From Streptomyces sp. SW4 (lineage in GTDB: Bacteria; Actinomycetota; Actinomycetes; Streptomycetales; Streptomycetaceae), in assembly GCA_003248315.1 (NCBI GenBank), contig QKWM01000001.1, forward strand, positions 1 to 64,000: DNA of 64,000 nucleotides. Direction: 5' to 3'. The position numbers and the translations under genes were made by a program. Below, piece by piece: positions 8,411 to 17,119 of this stretch. Numbering within the stretch: the first letter of the stretch is position 1; every line of letters begins with the position of its first letter. Below the pieces are notes generated by a model, which saw nothing but the letters and a program-made list of their open reading frames with translations, searched no databases and was not told the origin of the DNA.

Positions 8411-10047
8411 GTGAGCCGACCCCGCATCGTGATCGTCGGTGCCGGCTTCGCCGGGTACCGGACGGCCCGCACCCTGTCCCGGCTCACCCGGCACCAGGCC
8501 GACATCACCCTGCTGAACCCCACCGACTACTTCCTCTACCTGCCCCTGTTGCCCCAGGTCGCCGCGGGAATCCTGGAACCGCGCCGGGTCACCGTGTCCC
8601 TCTCGGGCACGCTGCCGCACGTCCGGCTGGTCCTCGGCGAGGCCGACGGCATCGACCTCGACGGCCACACCGTGCACTACACCGACCCGGAGGGGCGCGA
8701 GGGCTCGCTGGGCTTCGACCGGCTGGTGCTCGCCGCGGGCAGCGTCAACAAGCTGCTGCCGATCCCGGTGTCGCCGAGCACGCCCACGGCTTCCGCGGAC
8801 TGCCGGAGGCCCTCTATCTGCGCGACCACGTGACGAGGCAGGTCGAGCTGGCCGCCAGTACCCGGGACCGGGAGGAGTGCGCCGCGCGGTGCACGTTCGT
8901 CGTGGTCGGTGCCGGCTACACCGGGACGGAGGTCGCGGCGCACGGCCAGATGTTCACCGACGCGCAGGTCCGCAAGCATCCGCTGCGGGCGGGCATGCGG
9001 CCGCGCTGGATGCTGCTGGACGTCGCGCCGCGGGTGCTGCCCGAGATGGACGAACGGCTCTCCGGCACCGCCGACCGGGTGCTGCGCCAGCGCGGCGTGG
9101 ACGTGCGGATGGGGACCTCCGTGAAGGAGGCCACGCACGACGGCGTGCTGCTGACCGACGGCGAGACCGTCGACACCCGCACCCTGGTGTGGTGCGTGGG
9201 CGTGCGGCCCGACCCCTGGTGGAGCCCTGGGGCTGCCCCTGGAGCGCGGCCGGCTGCTCGTCGACCCGCACCTGCAGGTGCCGGGGCGTCCCGAGCTGTT
9301 CGCCTGCGGCGACGTGGCCGCCGTGCCGGACCTGAACAACCCGGGCGCGTACACGCCGATGACCGCGCAGCACGCCTGGCGGCACGGCAAGGTGTGCGCG
9401 CAGAACGTCGCCGCCTCGCTCGGGCTGGGCGGTGAGCGCCGGGCGTACCGCCACAAGGACATGGGGTTCGTGGTGGACCTCGGCGGTGCCAAGGCCGCCG
9501 CCAATCCGCTCGGGGTTCCGCTGTCCGGCGTGGCGGCCGGCGCCGTGACCCGCGGCTACCACCTCGCGGCGATGCCCGGCAACCGGATCCGGGTCGCGGC
9601 GGACTGGATGCTGGACGCGGTGTTGCCGCGCCAGGCCGTCCAGCTGGGGCTGGTCCGGTCCTGGTCGGTGCCGCTGGAGTCGTCGTCGCCGGAGGTGGCC
9701 CGGGTGGCGGCCCACCCCGACGGCCGGCCGGGGGACGAGCCGGTCCCGAACCGTCCGGACGGGGGAGCGACCCGGAGCCGGCCGGGCGGGGAATCGGCCC
9801 GGAACCGGCCGGGCGGGGAAGCCGCCAAGCACCAGCCGGGCGGTGAGCCGGCCAGGAACCAGCCGGGCGGTGAGCCGGCCAGGAACCAGCCGGGCGGTGA
9901 GCCGGCCAGGAACCAGCCGGGCGGTGAGCCGGCCAGGAACCAGCCCGGTGGTGAGCCGGCCAAGAACCAGCCCGGTGGTGAGCCCGCCAGGAACCAGCCC
10001 GGCGGCGAGCCCGGTCCGGGCGCCGCGCCCGGCCCCGTCAAGCGTGA
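8411..10047 (+). CDS. Type II NADH dehydrogenase (NDH-2) with repeat tail, frame-split
   Basis: GTG at 8411 follows GGAGG by 8 nt. The protein has two dinucleotide folds: FAD site IVGAGFAGY at the N-terminus and NADH site VVVGAGYTGTEVAAHG about residue 165, plus LFACGDVAAVPD, the second FAD block. These define the membrane-associated non-proton-pumping NADH:quinone oxidoreductase that feeds electrons to the respiratory chain. Shifts near 8771, 9221 and 9234 are G/C-run losses. After the catalytic part (to about 9700) follows a tail with nine or more copies of a PGGEPAR-type nonapeptide. The open frame continues far into the transketolase gene, so the true stop is uncertain; TGA at 10045, reachable by one more lost base, is my best guess. 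Confidence 0.8.
9776..10016 (+). repeat. 27-bp tandem repeat, about nine copies, coding for a nonapeptide
   Basis: The translated unit is N-Q-P-G-G-E-P-A-R, with variants SRPGGESAR, NRPGGEAAK, HQPGGEPAR and NQPGGEPAK towards the ends. The middle copies (about 9860-9950) are almost identical at base level. One of the other forward frames reads CGG TGA in most units, so slippage that changes frame would stop translation at once. Confidence 0.8.
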
Positions 10048-10067
10048 CGACCCGCGGAAGGAGACTC

Positions 10068-11910
10068 ATGAACACCGAGGAACTCGTCGAACTGGGCCAG
10101 CAGCTGCGCGTCGACAGCGTGCGGTCGGCCGCCGCCGCGGGCTCGGGACACCCCACGTCCTCGATGTCCGCCGCGGACCTGATGGCCGTCCTCCTGGCCA
10201 ACCACCTGCACTACGACTTCGAACGCCCCGCCCACCCCGGCAACGACCGCTTCGTGCTGTCCAAGGGCCACGCCTCCCCGCTGCTGTACTCCGCCTACAA
10301 GGCCGCCGGCGTCATCGACGACGAGGAACTGCTCACCTTCCGCCGGCTCGGCAGCCGGCTGGAGGGCCACCCACCCGCAGCGGCTGCCCTGGGTCGAGAC
10401 GGCCACCGGGTCGCTCGGACAGGGCCTGCCCGTCGGGTCGGCATCGCGCTCGCCGGGAAGCGGCTGGACCGCGCCGACTACCGGGTGTGGGTGCTGTGCG
10501 GCGACAGCGAACTGGCCGAGGGCTCGGTGTGGGAGGCGGCCGAGCACGCCGGGCACGAGCACCTCGACAACCTCACCGCGATCGTCGACGTCAACCGGCT
10601 CGGGCAGCGCGGCCAGACCCGGCACGGGCACGACCTCGACGCCTACGCCCGCCGCTTCCAGGCCTTCGGCTGGCACACCGTCGAGATCGACGGCCACGAC
10701 GTCGACGCGATCGACCGCGCCTACGGAGAGGCCGCCTCCACCAGGGGCCAGCCCACGGCGATCATCGCCCGCACCCTCAAGGGCAAGGGCGTCGCGGACG
10801 TGGAGGACCGCGAGGGGCTGCACGGCAAGCCCCTGAAGGACGCCGACGAGGCGATCGCCGAACTCGGCGGACCGCGCGGCATCCGCGTCCGGGTGCAGGA
10901 GCCGCCCGCCACGCGCGCGCTGCACTCCGTCGGATCCGGCGCGGTCGAGCTGCCCCGCTGGGAGAAGGGCGAGGAGGTGGCCACGCGCGACGCCTTCGGG
11001 CAGGCCCTGGCCGCGCTCGGCACCGCCCGCGGCGACGTCGTCGCGCTCGACGGCGAGGTCGGCGACTCCACCCGCGCCGAGGCCTTCGCCAAGGACCACC
11101 CGAGCGGTACTTCGAGTGCTACATCGCCGAGCAGCAGATGGTGGCCGCCGCCGTCGGCATGGCCACGCGGGCTGGGTGCCGTACGCCTCCTCGTTCGCGG
11201 CCTTCCTCACCCGCGCGTACGACTTCGTGCGCATGGCGTCCATCAGCGGCTCCGGCGTCAATCTGGTCGGCTCGCACGCGGGCGTCGCCATCGGCCAGGA
11301 CGGCCCCAGCCAGATGGGCCTGGAGGACCTGGCGATGATGCGCGCGGTGCACGGCTCCACCGTGCTGTACCCGTGCGACGCCAACCAGACGGCCCGGCTG
11401 GTCGCCGCGATGGCGGACCTGGAGGGCATCCGCTACCTGCGCACCTCCCGCGGCGGGAGCGAGGTGGTCTACGGCCCCGACGAGGAGTTCCCCGTCGGCG
11501 GCAGCAAGGTGCTGCGCGCCTGTGACGCCGACCGGATGACCATCGTCGCCGCCGGTGTCACCGTGCCCGAGGCGCTCGCCGCCGCCGACGCCCTGGAAGG
11601 GGAGGGCATCCCGGTCCGGGTGATCGACCTGTACTCCGTCAAGCCCGTCGACGCCGCCACCCTGCGGCAGGCCGCCGAGGACACCGGCTGCCTGCTGACC
11701 GTGGAGGACCACCATCCGGAGGGCGGCATCGGCGACGCGGTCCTCGACGCGTTCACCGACGGCCGGCCGGTGCCCCGGCTGGTCCGGCTCGCCGTCCGGT
11801 CCATGCCGGGCTCGGCCGCGCCCGACGAGCAGCTGCACGCCGCGGGCATCGACGCCGAGTCGATCGCCGCGGCCGGCCGGCTGCTGGTGGGGGAGGCGGT
11901 CGTGCGGTGA
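10068..11910 (+). CDS. Single-chain transketolase, frame-split
   Basis: ATG at 10068 with AAGGAG 6 nt upstream. The restored protein is about 615 residues. Blocks in order: AGSGHPTSSMSAAD (N-terminal TPP domain, conserved His), GDSELAEGSVWEA (the GDG-like Mg/TPP motif, here GDS), DVNRLGQRG, ARTLKGKGV; then, in the pyrimidine-binding half, AEQQMVAAAVGMA, SGSGVNLVGSHAGVAIGQDG and EGIRYLRTSRG; then a transketolase C domain with VIDLYSVKPVD. Shifts near 10370 (two), 10436, 11104 and 11170 are all missing C or G. It moves two-carbon units in the pentose phosphate pathway. It overlaps the LigD-type gene by 4 nt. GDS instead of GDG is a real difference worth noting. Confidence 0.85.
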
Positions 11911-12828
11911 GCGGGGATGCCGTTCGGACCGTGCGGGCCGGGCGGCGCACGGTCGACGTCCACCGCCCGGACAAGGTGCTCTTCCCGGGCGGCGGGACAC
12001 CGAGGAGTACACCAAGGACGACCTCGTCGCCTACCACCGGGCCGTCGCCCCGTTCATGCTGCCGCACCTGCGGGCCGGCCGCTGATGCTGGAGCGGCACC
12101 CGGACGGCATCGACGGCCCCGCTTCATGCAGAAGAACACGCCGGAGCACTACCCGGAGTGGATCACCCGCGTCGAGCTGCCCAAGGAGGGCGGCACGGTC
12201 TGCCACACCGTGTGCGACGACAGCGCCACCCTCGTCTACCTCGCCGACCAGGCCTGTCTCACCCTGCACCGCTGGCTGTCGAGGACCGGCCGGATCGACC
12301 GGCCCGACCGGATGGTCTTCGACCTCGATCCGGCGGGGACGACTTCGAGGCGGTCCGCGAGGCGGCGGCCCTCACGGGCGAACTGCTGGACAGCCTGCGC
12401 CTGCCCTCGGCGCTGATGACCACCGGCTCCCGCGGTCTGCACGTGATCGTGCCGGTCGACGGACACCACGACTTCGACGAGGTGCGCGGGTTCGCGCGGG
12501 ACGTCGCCGACACGCTCGCCGCCGCCCACCCGGACACGCTCACCACCGCCGCGCGCAAGAAGGACCGCGGCGACCGGCTCTACCTCGACGTGCAGCGCAA
12601 CGCGTACGCGCAGACCGCCGTCGCGCCCTACACCGTCCGCGCCCTGCCCGGCGCCCCCGTGGCCACGCCCGTCACCTGGGACCAGCTGGACGACCCCGCC
12701 CTGCACGCCCGCCGCTGGACCATCGCCGACGCCGTGGACCAGGCCCGCACCAACCCCTGGGCGGGGATCATGAGCCGCCCCCGGTCGCTGGGCCGGCCCG
12801 GAGGCGGCTGGAGGCGCTGCGCGGCTGA
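11907..12828 (+). CDS. LigD-type polymerase domain protein (NHEJ), frame-split
   Basis: GTG at 11907 overlaps the transketolase stop (GTGA). It is a stand-alone AEP-family primase/polymerase domain of the bacterial non-homologous end-joining system: DKVLFPGGG, RFMQKNTPEHYPEWI, VCHTVCDDSATLVYLADQAC, the metal-binding MVFDLDPAGDDF (two catalytic Asp), SALMTTGSRGLHVIVP and KKDRGDRLYLDVQRNAY. These match the LigD PolDom family, which adds ribonucleotides at broken ends with Ku and a ligase. Neither partner is in the window. Five G/C-run losses (about 11996, 12067, 12119, 12340, 12800). Restored length about 308 residues. Coupling to transketolase is odd and may be positional only. Confidence 0.85.
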
Positions 12829-12838
12829 ACCCCGCGAA

Positions 12839-12881
12839 GGCCGCATATGTCCGTTGAGGTTTGGCCAACACCCTTGCGGCC
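12839..12881 (+). promoter_or_regulatory. Nested inverted repeats upstream of gvpO
   Basis: GGCCGCA (12839-12845) is matched by TGCGGCC (12875-12881), and between them lies the perfect palindrome TTGGCCAA (12861-12868). The gap between the LigD-type gene and gvpO is only 73 nt, so this is where any gas-vesicle operon promoter or operator must sit unless transcription reads through from upstream. Confidence 0.35.
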
Positions 12882-12901
12882 ACACGAAGGGGGAGGTGGC
12901 C

Positions 12902-13296
12902 ATGTCGAACACAAAAGACACGTCCGATTCCCAGACTTCACAGCACTCACAGAAGACACAGAAGTCCCGCAACACCGCGGACAACCGAGCGACAACTCAG
13001 CCGACAACGCGACGGAGAACCGCACGGCGGACCGCCGTCCGAGCCCCATGGACGTGCTGCGCCAGGCGCGCGGCCAGCTCGCGGAGCTGACCGGCATGGA
13101 AGCCGAGTCCGTGTCGTCCTTCGAGCAGACGGAGGAGGGCTGGTCGCTGGAGGTCGAGGTGCTCGAGCTCGAGCGCGTGCCCGACACCATGAGCCTGCTG
13201 GCGACCTACCAGGTGGACCTGGACGCCCAGGGACAGCTCACCGGCTATCGGCGGGTGCGCCGCTACGAACGCGGCCGGTCCGACGCGCGCAGGTGA
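12902..13296 (+). CDS. gvpO: Gas vesicle protein GvpO, frame-split
   Basis: I chose ATG 12902 because GGGAGG stands 7 nt before it; the low-complexity N-terminus MSNTKDTSDSQTS follows. One missing C near 12988 (AACCCGAG read as AACCGAG) joins it to the conserved part RRPSPMDVLRQARGQLAELT, SSFEQTEEGW, LELERVPDTMSLLA and GYRRVRRYERGR, which is the GvpO family. GvpO is an accessory protein of gas-vesicle formation, best known from haloarchaea, where it affects gvpA expression. It is the first gene of the gvp run, followed by a 139-nt gap before gvpA. Confidence 0.85.
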
Positions 13297-13359
13297 GGCG
13301 GCCGCAGGGCCGCCCGCCGCAGGGACCACGCGAAACACATCAACCACATCGACCACCGG

Positions 13360-13393
13360 AAGCAACCGAAGCAACCCAAGCAACACAAGCAAC
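13360..13393 (+). repeat. Four AAGCAAC copies at 9-bp period in the gvpO-gvpA gap
   Basis: Exact AAGCAAC heptamers start at 13360, 13369, 13378 and 13387, separated by CG, CC and CA. They form an A-rich island in an otherwise GC-rich operon, 43 nt before the gvpA start. They could affect mRNA structure or processing between gvpO and the structural gene, or be a simple slippage product. Confidence 0.6.
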
Positions 13394-13435
13394 GGACCGA
13401 TCACGCGAACCAACCAACAGGGAGGAACAGCCGGC

Positions 13436-13864
13436 ATGACTGTCGTACCGGCACAACAGACCGGCGGCGGAGGCGGCAGCAGCGGTCTCTACGACGTGCT
13501 TGAGCTTGTTCTGGACAGGGGGCTCGTCATCGACGCATTCGTGCGCGTGTCCCTCGTCGGGATCGAGATCCTGAAGATCGACGTGCGTGTCGTCGTCGCC
13601 AGTGTCGACACCTACCTGCGCTTCGCCGAGGCGTGCAACCGGCTCGACCTGGAGGCCGGGCCCCGCAAGGACCCCGGCCTGCCCGACCTGGTCGGGGAGA
13701 TGACCGAGTCCGGCGCCCGCGGCAAGTCCAAGGGGGCGCTGTCCGGCGCCGCCGAGACCATATCCGACGCCTTCAAGCAGGCCCGTGAGGAGGGCTCCGA
13801 GCGCGCCGAGCGTCCGCGGGCCCGCAAGAGCGCGGCCCCGCGACGGAAGGAGGAGCAGGAGTGA
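13436..13864 (+). CDS. gvpA: Gas vesicle structural protein GvpA with long C-terminal tail
   Basis: Intact 142-residue protein, ATG preceded by GGGAGGAAC. Residues about 17-65 are the GvpA fold: GLYDVLELVLDRGLVIDAFV, then LVGIEILKIDVRVVVASVD, the two-strand/helix shell unit that polymerises into the ribs. The Streptomyces-type C-terminus after residue 75 is long, charged and basic (SKGALSGAAETISDAFKQ, RKSAAPRRKEEQE), unlike the short tail of buoyant-cell GvpA. It is the first gene of a block in which each successive pair overlaps by 4 nt. Whether the product makes real vesicles in this organism cannot be told from sequence. Confidence 0.9.
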   Translation: MTVVPAQQTGGGGGSSGLYDVLELVLDRGLVIDAFVRVSLVGIEILKIDVRVVVASVDTYLRFAEACNRLDLEAGPRKDPGLPDLVGEMTESGARGKSKGALSGAAETISDAFKQAREEGSERAERPRARKSAAPRRKEEQE

Positions 13865-14631
13865 GCACGTACGTCTACGGCATCACGACGAGCACCCACC
13901 CCTCGCTCCCCGAGGGCATGGACGGTGTCGGCGACCCGCCCTGCCGGGTGCGGGTGCTCAGGGAGGGCGAGCTGGCGGCTCTCGTCAGCGACGCCCCGGA
14001 GGGGCTGCGCCCAAGCGCAGGGACCTGCTCGCCCACCAGAACGTGATCGGCGAGGCCGGCGCGGCGGCCTGTGTGCTGCCCATGCGGTTCGGCAGCGTCG
14101 CCCCGACGACAAGGCCGTCACCGGGGTGCTCGCCGAGCGCGCCGAGCACTACAAGGAGCGGCTGCGGGCGCTGGACGGCCGGGTCGAGTACAACGTCAAG
14201 GCCACGCACGTGGAGGAGGCCGTCCTGCACCACGTGATGGCCGAGAACCCGGAGATCCGCGCCCTGGCCGAGGCCAACCGCAAGGCAGGGGCGGGAGTTA
14301 CGAGGACAAGATCCGGCTGGGCGAGATGGTGGCCGGCGCGGTCAAGGCCAAGGAGTCCGTGGACGCCGCCGCGCTGCAACGCGCGCTGGAGGCGGACGCG
14401 GAGGCCGTGAGCGTGGGCCCCGAGTCCACGGGCTGGCTCGCCAACGTGTCGTTCCTGGTGGACCGCGCCTCGGCAGAACGGTTCCTGGCCACCGTCGAGC
14501 GGGCCCGCCGCGAGCTGCCGCACCTGGACGTGCGGGTCAACGGGCCGCTGCCGCCGTACAGCTTCGTCGAACCCGGCCCCGCCGAACCGGCGGGCACCGC
14601 GGCCGGCGGGGTGGACACCGGAGCGGGGTGA
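13861..14631 (+). CDS. gvpF: Gas vesicle protein GvpF (GvpL/GvpF family), frame-split
   Basis: GTG at 13861 overlaps the gvpA stop (GTGA). Restored length about 257 residues. It begins with the family signature STYVYGITTSTHPS, followed by LLAHQNVIGEAG, CVLPMRFGSVAPDD, VEYNVKATH and, near the end, GWLANVSFLVDRA and VRVNGPLPPYSFV, all typical of GvpL/F. Members bind GvpA early in assembly and prevent its aggregation. Shifts near 14009, 14102 and 14289 are single missing C, C and G. The second GvpL/F member in the operon is gvpL at 17116. Confidence 0.88.
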
Positions 14632-14884
14632 CCGCCGTGGGTCTGCTCTCGGAGGTGCTGCTGCTGCCGTTCGCCCCGGTGCGCGGCAGCGCCTGGGCCA
14701 TCAGACAGGTCCTGCAGGAGGCCGAACGGATCTACTACGACCCGGCCACGATCCGTGCCGAACTGGGCCGTCTGGAGGAGCGGTTGGAGGCCGGGGAGAT
14801 CACCGAGGAGGAATTCGACCGGCAGGAGGACGAGCTCCTGGACCGGCTGGAGATCGCATCGCGCGCGAGCGCGGGACGGGGTGA
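14628..14884 (+). CDS. gvpG: Gas vesicle protein GvpG
   Basis: GTG at 14628 overlaps the gvpF stop. The protein is GLLSEVLLLPFAPVRGSAW, IRQVLQEAERIYYDPATI and a charged helix RLEERLEAGEITEEEFDRQE, the compact all-helical GvpG pattern of about 80-90 residues. The original frame runs on to 15302, but one missing G near 14857 gives the ending ARERGTG and a stop at 14884, which overlaps the next start by the usual 4 nt. GvpG is a small accessory assembly protein. The coiled, highly charged C-terminal helix suggests protein-protein contact. Confidence 0.8.
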
Positions 14885-15546
14885 CGGACGGCACGATGAA
14901 TCGAGTGGGACTGGGCCTCGCCGTAGGGGCCGGATATCTGCTGGGGCGCACCAAGAAGCTGAAGTTCGCCCTCGCCGTCGGCTCGATGGTGGCCGGCAAG
15001 AAGCTCAACCTGACCCCGCGCGGCATCGCGGAACTGGTCAACACGCAGCTGCAGAACAACCCGCAGTTCAAGGAGATCGGCGACCAGCTGCGCACGGATC
15101 TGCGCGGGGTGGGCAAGGCGGCCTCGGGTGCCATGGTCGAGCGGCAGCTCGACGCGCTCGCCGACCGTCTGCACGGGCGCACCGAACGGGTCCGCGACCA
15201 GCTCTCCGGCGTCGCCTCCCAGGTGCCGGGCGCCGGGTCCGGGCGCGACGACGACCACGGCGAACGTGCGGACGAGGGCCGTGGCCCCGGCGACGACCGT
15301 GACGCCGACGGCCGGGACGACCGTTCCGGGCCTGACGGGGAAGCGCGGCCGGAGCCGGGGAGGGCCGCGCGGAAGGCGCCCGCCAAGAAGTCCCCCGCGA
15401 AGAAGGCGGCCGCGAAGAAGGCCCCCGCGAAGAAGGCTCCGGCGAAGAAAACCGCGGCCAAGAAGGCGCAGCCGGCGAAGAAGGCGGCCACGGGGAAGAC
15501 CGGTGCCGCCCGGTCCCGGCTGCCGAAGGGCGGTGACGAGCGATGA
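14881..15546 (+). CDS. gvpY: Gas vesicle-operon protein GvpY with histone-like lysine tail
   Basis: About 221 residues from GTG 14881 (GTGA overlap with gvpG); ATG 14896 is an alternative start. Residues 6-120 include a hydrophobic N-terminus (MNRVGLGLAVGAGYLLG), NLTPRGIAELVNTQLQNN and helical sequence. Residues about 122-160 are an Asp/Gly/Arg-rich linker, and about 164-210 a basic tail of AKKAPAKK-type repeats, like histone H1 or mycobacterial HU tails. The name follows the Streptomyces order gvpOAFGYZJLSK. Biochemical role unknown. The next gene encodes a protein with a long acidic tail, an obvious possible partner. The frame is intact. Confidence 0.75.
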   Translation: MTDGTMNRVGLGLAVGAGYLLGRTKKLKFALAVGSMVAGKKLNLTPRGIAELVNTQLQNNPQFKEIGDQLRTDLRGVGKAASGAMVERQLDALADRLHGRTERVRDQLSGVASQVPGAGSGRDDDHGERADEGRGPGDDRDADGRDDRSGPDGEARPEPGRAARKAPAKKSPAKKAAAKKAPAKKAPAKKTAAKKAQPAKKAATGKTGAARSRLPKGGDER

Positions 15547-16745
15547 CCGAGGTCCCGGGCAGGGCGGCGTCCGCGGCGGGCGGCGCCGCGGGGAACAACC
15601 CGCTCGCCGACGTGGCCCGCAGCGAGGCCGCCGAACGCCTCAAGGCCGAGGTGCAGGAGTACCTCGCCGCGCAGGCCCAGCGCCTGCTGACGGGCGCCGG
15701 CCGCAAGCTGGGGGAGACGACCGTCAAGCTGAACGACATCGCCGAGGGCAACAGCCCCGGGTTCGCAAGACTCGCCCTGGACGGCGGCCGCAAGCTCGCC
15801 GAGGGCAAGGGCCCGCTGCGCTCGGCGCTGGAGGTCGGAGCCGGCCGGGTGAAGGACAGCGTGGCCGGCGCGTTCAAGAACCTCGGCGGCAAGGGCGGAA
15901 GCAAGGGCGGCGCGGGCCAGAAGCCGACCGTCATCATCGAGTACGTCGACGTGGGCGTGCCGCTGCGCACCGCCTACGACCAGTGGACCCGCTACCAGGA
16001 CTTCAGCACCTTCGCCAAGGGGGTCAAGAGCGCCGACCGTGCCGACGACACGACCTCCGACTGGCAGCTGAAGGTCTTCTGGTCCAACCGCAGCTGGAAG
16101 GCGAAGACCACCGAGCAGGTGCCCGACGACCGGATCTCCTGGACGTCGGAGGGCGCCAAGGGCACGACCAAGGGCGTGGTCAGCTTCCACCGGCTCGCCG
16201 ACAGCCTCACCCGCGTCCTGCTGGTCGTCGAGTACTACCCCAAGGGCCTGTTCGAGAAGACCGGCAACATCTGGCGCGCGCAGGGCCGCCGGGCCCGCCT
16301 CGACCTGAAGAACTACGTCCGTTTCATCACCTTCAAGGGCGAGGCGGACGACGGCTGGCGCGGGGAGATCCGCGACGGCGAGGTCGTCCGCAGCCACGAG
16401 GACGCGGTCGCCGAGGAGGAGCAGGACCGGGACGGGCGCGACGAGCAGGGCGCCGGGCAGGAGGACGAGGACGAGCGCGAGGGCGCGTACGAGCAGGAAC
16501 CGGAGGAGGAGTACGAGGACGAGGACGAATCCGGGGGCGCCTACGAGGGCGACGCCGAGGAGGAGTACGCCGAGGACAAGCCCGACGACGCCTACCGCGA
16601 CGAGGACGCGTACGAGGACGAGCGCGAGGACGCGTACGAGGAGGAACCGGAGGAGGAGTACGAGGGCGGCTACGAGGACGAGGGCGAACCCGCGGACGAG
16701 GGCGAACCCGAGGAGGAGTACGCCGAGCACGGGGGCCGCCGATGA
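15543..16745 (+). CDS. gvpZ: Gas vesicle-operon SRPBCC protein GvpZ with acidic tyrosine-rich tail
   Basis: Intact 400-residue protein; ATG overlaps the gvpY stop. Residues 1-130 are helical and moderately basic (LKAEVQEYLAAQAQRLL). About 130-275 is an SRPBCC/START-like ligand-binding fold: IIEYVDVGVPLRTAYDQW, QDFSTFAKGVKS, EQVPDDRISWTSEGAKGT, RVLLVVEYYPKGLFEKTG. From about 285 to the end the chain is almost pure Glu/Asp with periodic Tyr (EPEEEYE, GDAEEEYAED, EEEPEEEYEGGY). SRPBCC domains hold hydrophobic ligands, so a role at the hydrophobic vesicle surface is possible; that is inference. Typical for Streptomyces gvp operons, though the tail is extreme. Confidence 0.8.
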   Translation: MTEVPGRAASAAGGAAGNNPLADVARSEAAERLKAEVQEYLAAQAQRLLTGAGRKLGETTVKLNDIAEGNSPGFARLALDGGRKLAEGKGPLRSALEVGAGRVKDSVAGAFKNLGGKGGSKGGAGQKPTVIIEYVDVGVPLRTAYDQWTRYQDFSTFAKGVKSADRADDTTSDWQLKVFWSNRSWKAKTTEQVPDDRISWTSEGAKGTTKGVVSFHRLADSLTRVLLVVEYYPKGLFEKTGNIWRAQGRRARLDLKNYVRFITFKGEADDGWRGEIRDGEVVRSHEDAVAEEEQDRDGRDEQGAGQEDEDEREGAYEQEPEEEYEDEDESGGAYEGDAEEEYAEDKPDDAYRDEDAYEDEREDAYEEEPEEEYEGGYEDEGEPADEGEPEEEYAEHGGRR

Positions 16746-17119
16746 CCACGCCCGGCCGGCTGCCCGAACCCTACGGACAGGGTCAGAGCGCCAACCTCGC
16801 CGACATCCTGGAGCGGGTGCTGGACAAGGGTGTCGTGATCGCGGGCGACATCAAGATCAACCTGCTCGACATCGAACTGCTCACGATCAAGCTGCGGCTC
16901 GTCGTCGCCTCCGTCGACAAGGCGAAGGAGATGGGCATCGACTGGTGGGAGAGCGACCCGGCGCTCTCCTCCAACGCCCGGCACAAGGAACTGGCCCGGG
17001 AGAACGCCGAGCTGCGCGAGCGGCTGGCCGAGCTGGAGTCGGGCCGCGGATCGAGGGAAGTCGCGAGCAGAGCGCCGAGAGAAGTACCGAGGGAAGCACC
17101 GGGAGAAGAGACCCCATGA
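16742..17119 (+). CDS. gvpJ: Gas vesicle protein GvpJ (GvpA/J family)
   Basis: Intact, 125 residues, ATG overlapping the gvpZ stop. The core NLADILERVLDKGVVIAGDI, INLLDIELLTIKLRLVVASV is the GvpA/J fold, distinct from the structural GvpA by its IKINLLDIELLTI stretch and DWWESDP that follows. The C-terminus is a heptad-like charged helix (RENAELRERLAELES) suggesting a coiled coil. GvpJ is a minor, GvpA-like component thought to act at vesicle tips during nucleation. Confidence 0.88.
   Translation: MTTPGRLPEPYGQGQSANLADILERVLDKGVVIAGDIKINLLDIELLTIKLRLVVASVDKAKEMGIDWWESDPALSSNARHKELARENAELRERLAELESGRGSREVASRAPREVPREAPGEETP

Noticed and set aside
9278..11338. A 686-residue open frame joining the NADH dehydrogenase tail to sequence inside transketolase
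   Set aside because: Past 10068 it reads transketolase DNA in a wrong frame, giving Arg/Pro-rich noise. The open run is a by-product of lost bases and high GC.
12861..13439. A coding reading of the AAGCAAC repeats (EATEATQATQAT)
   Set aside because: The frame is a shadow of gvpO before the gap; no start or family match, and gvpO ends at 13296 in the conserved frame.
15128..17119. A long plus-strand ORF crossing gvpY, gvpZ and gvpJ
   Set aside because: Only its last 125 codons are real (gvpJ). The earlier part is the Arg-rich shadow of the acidic gvpZ tail.
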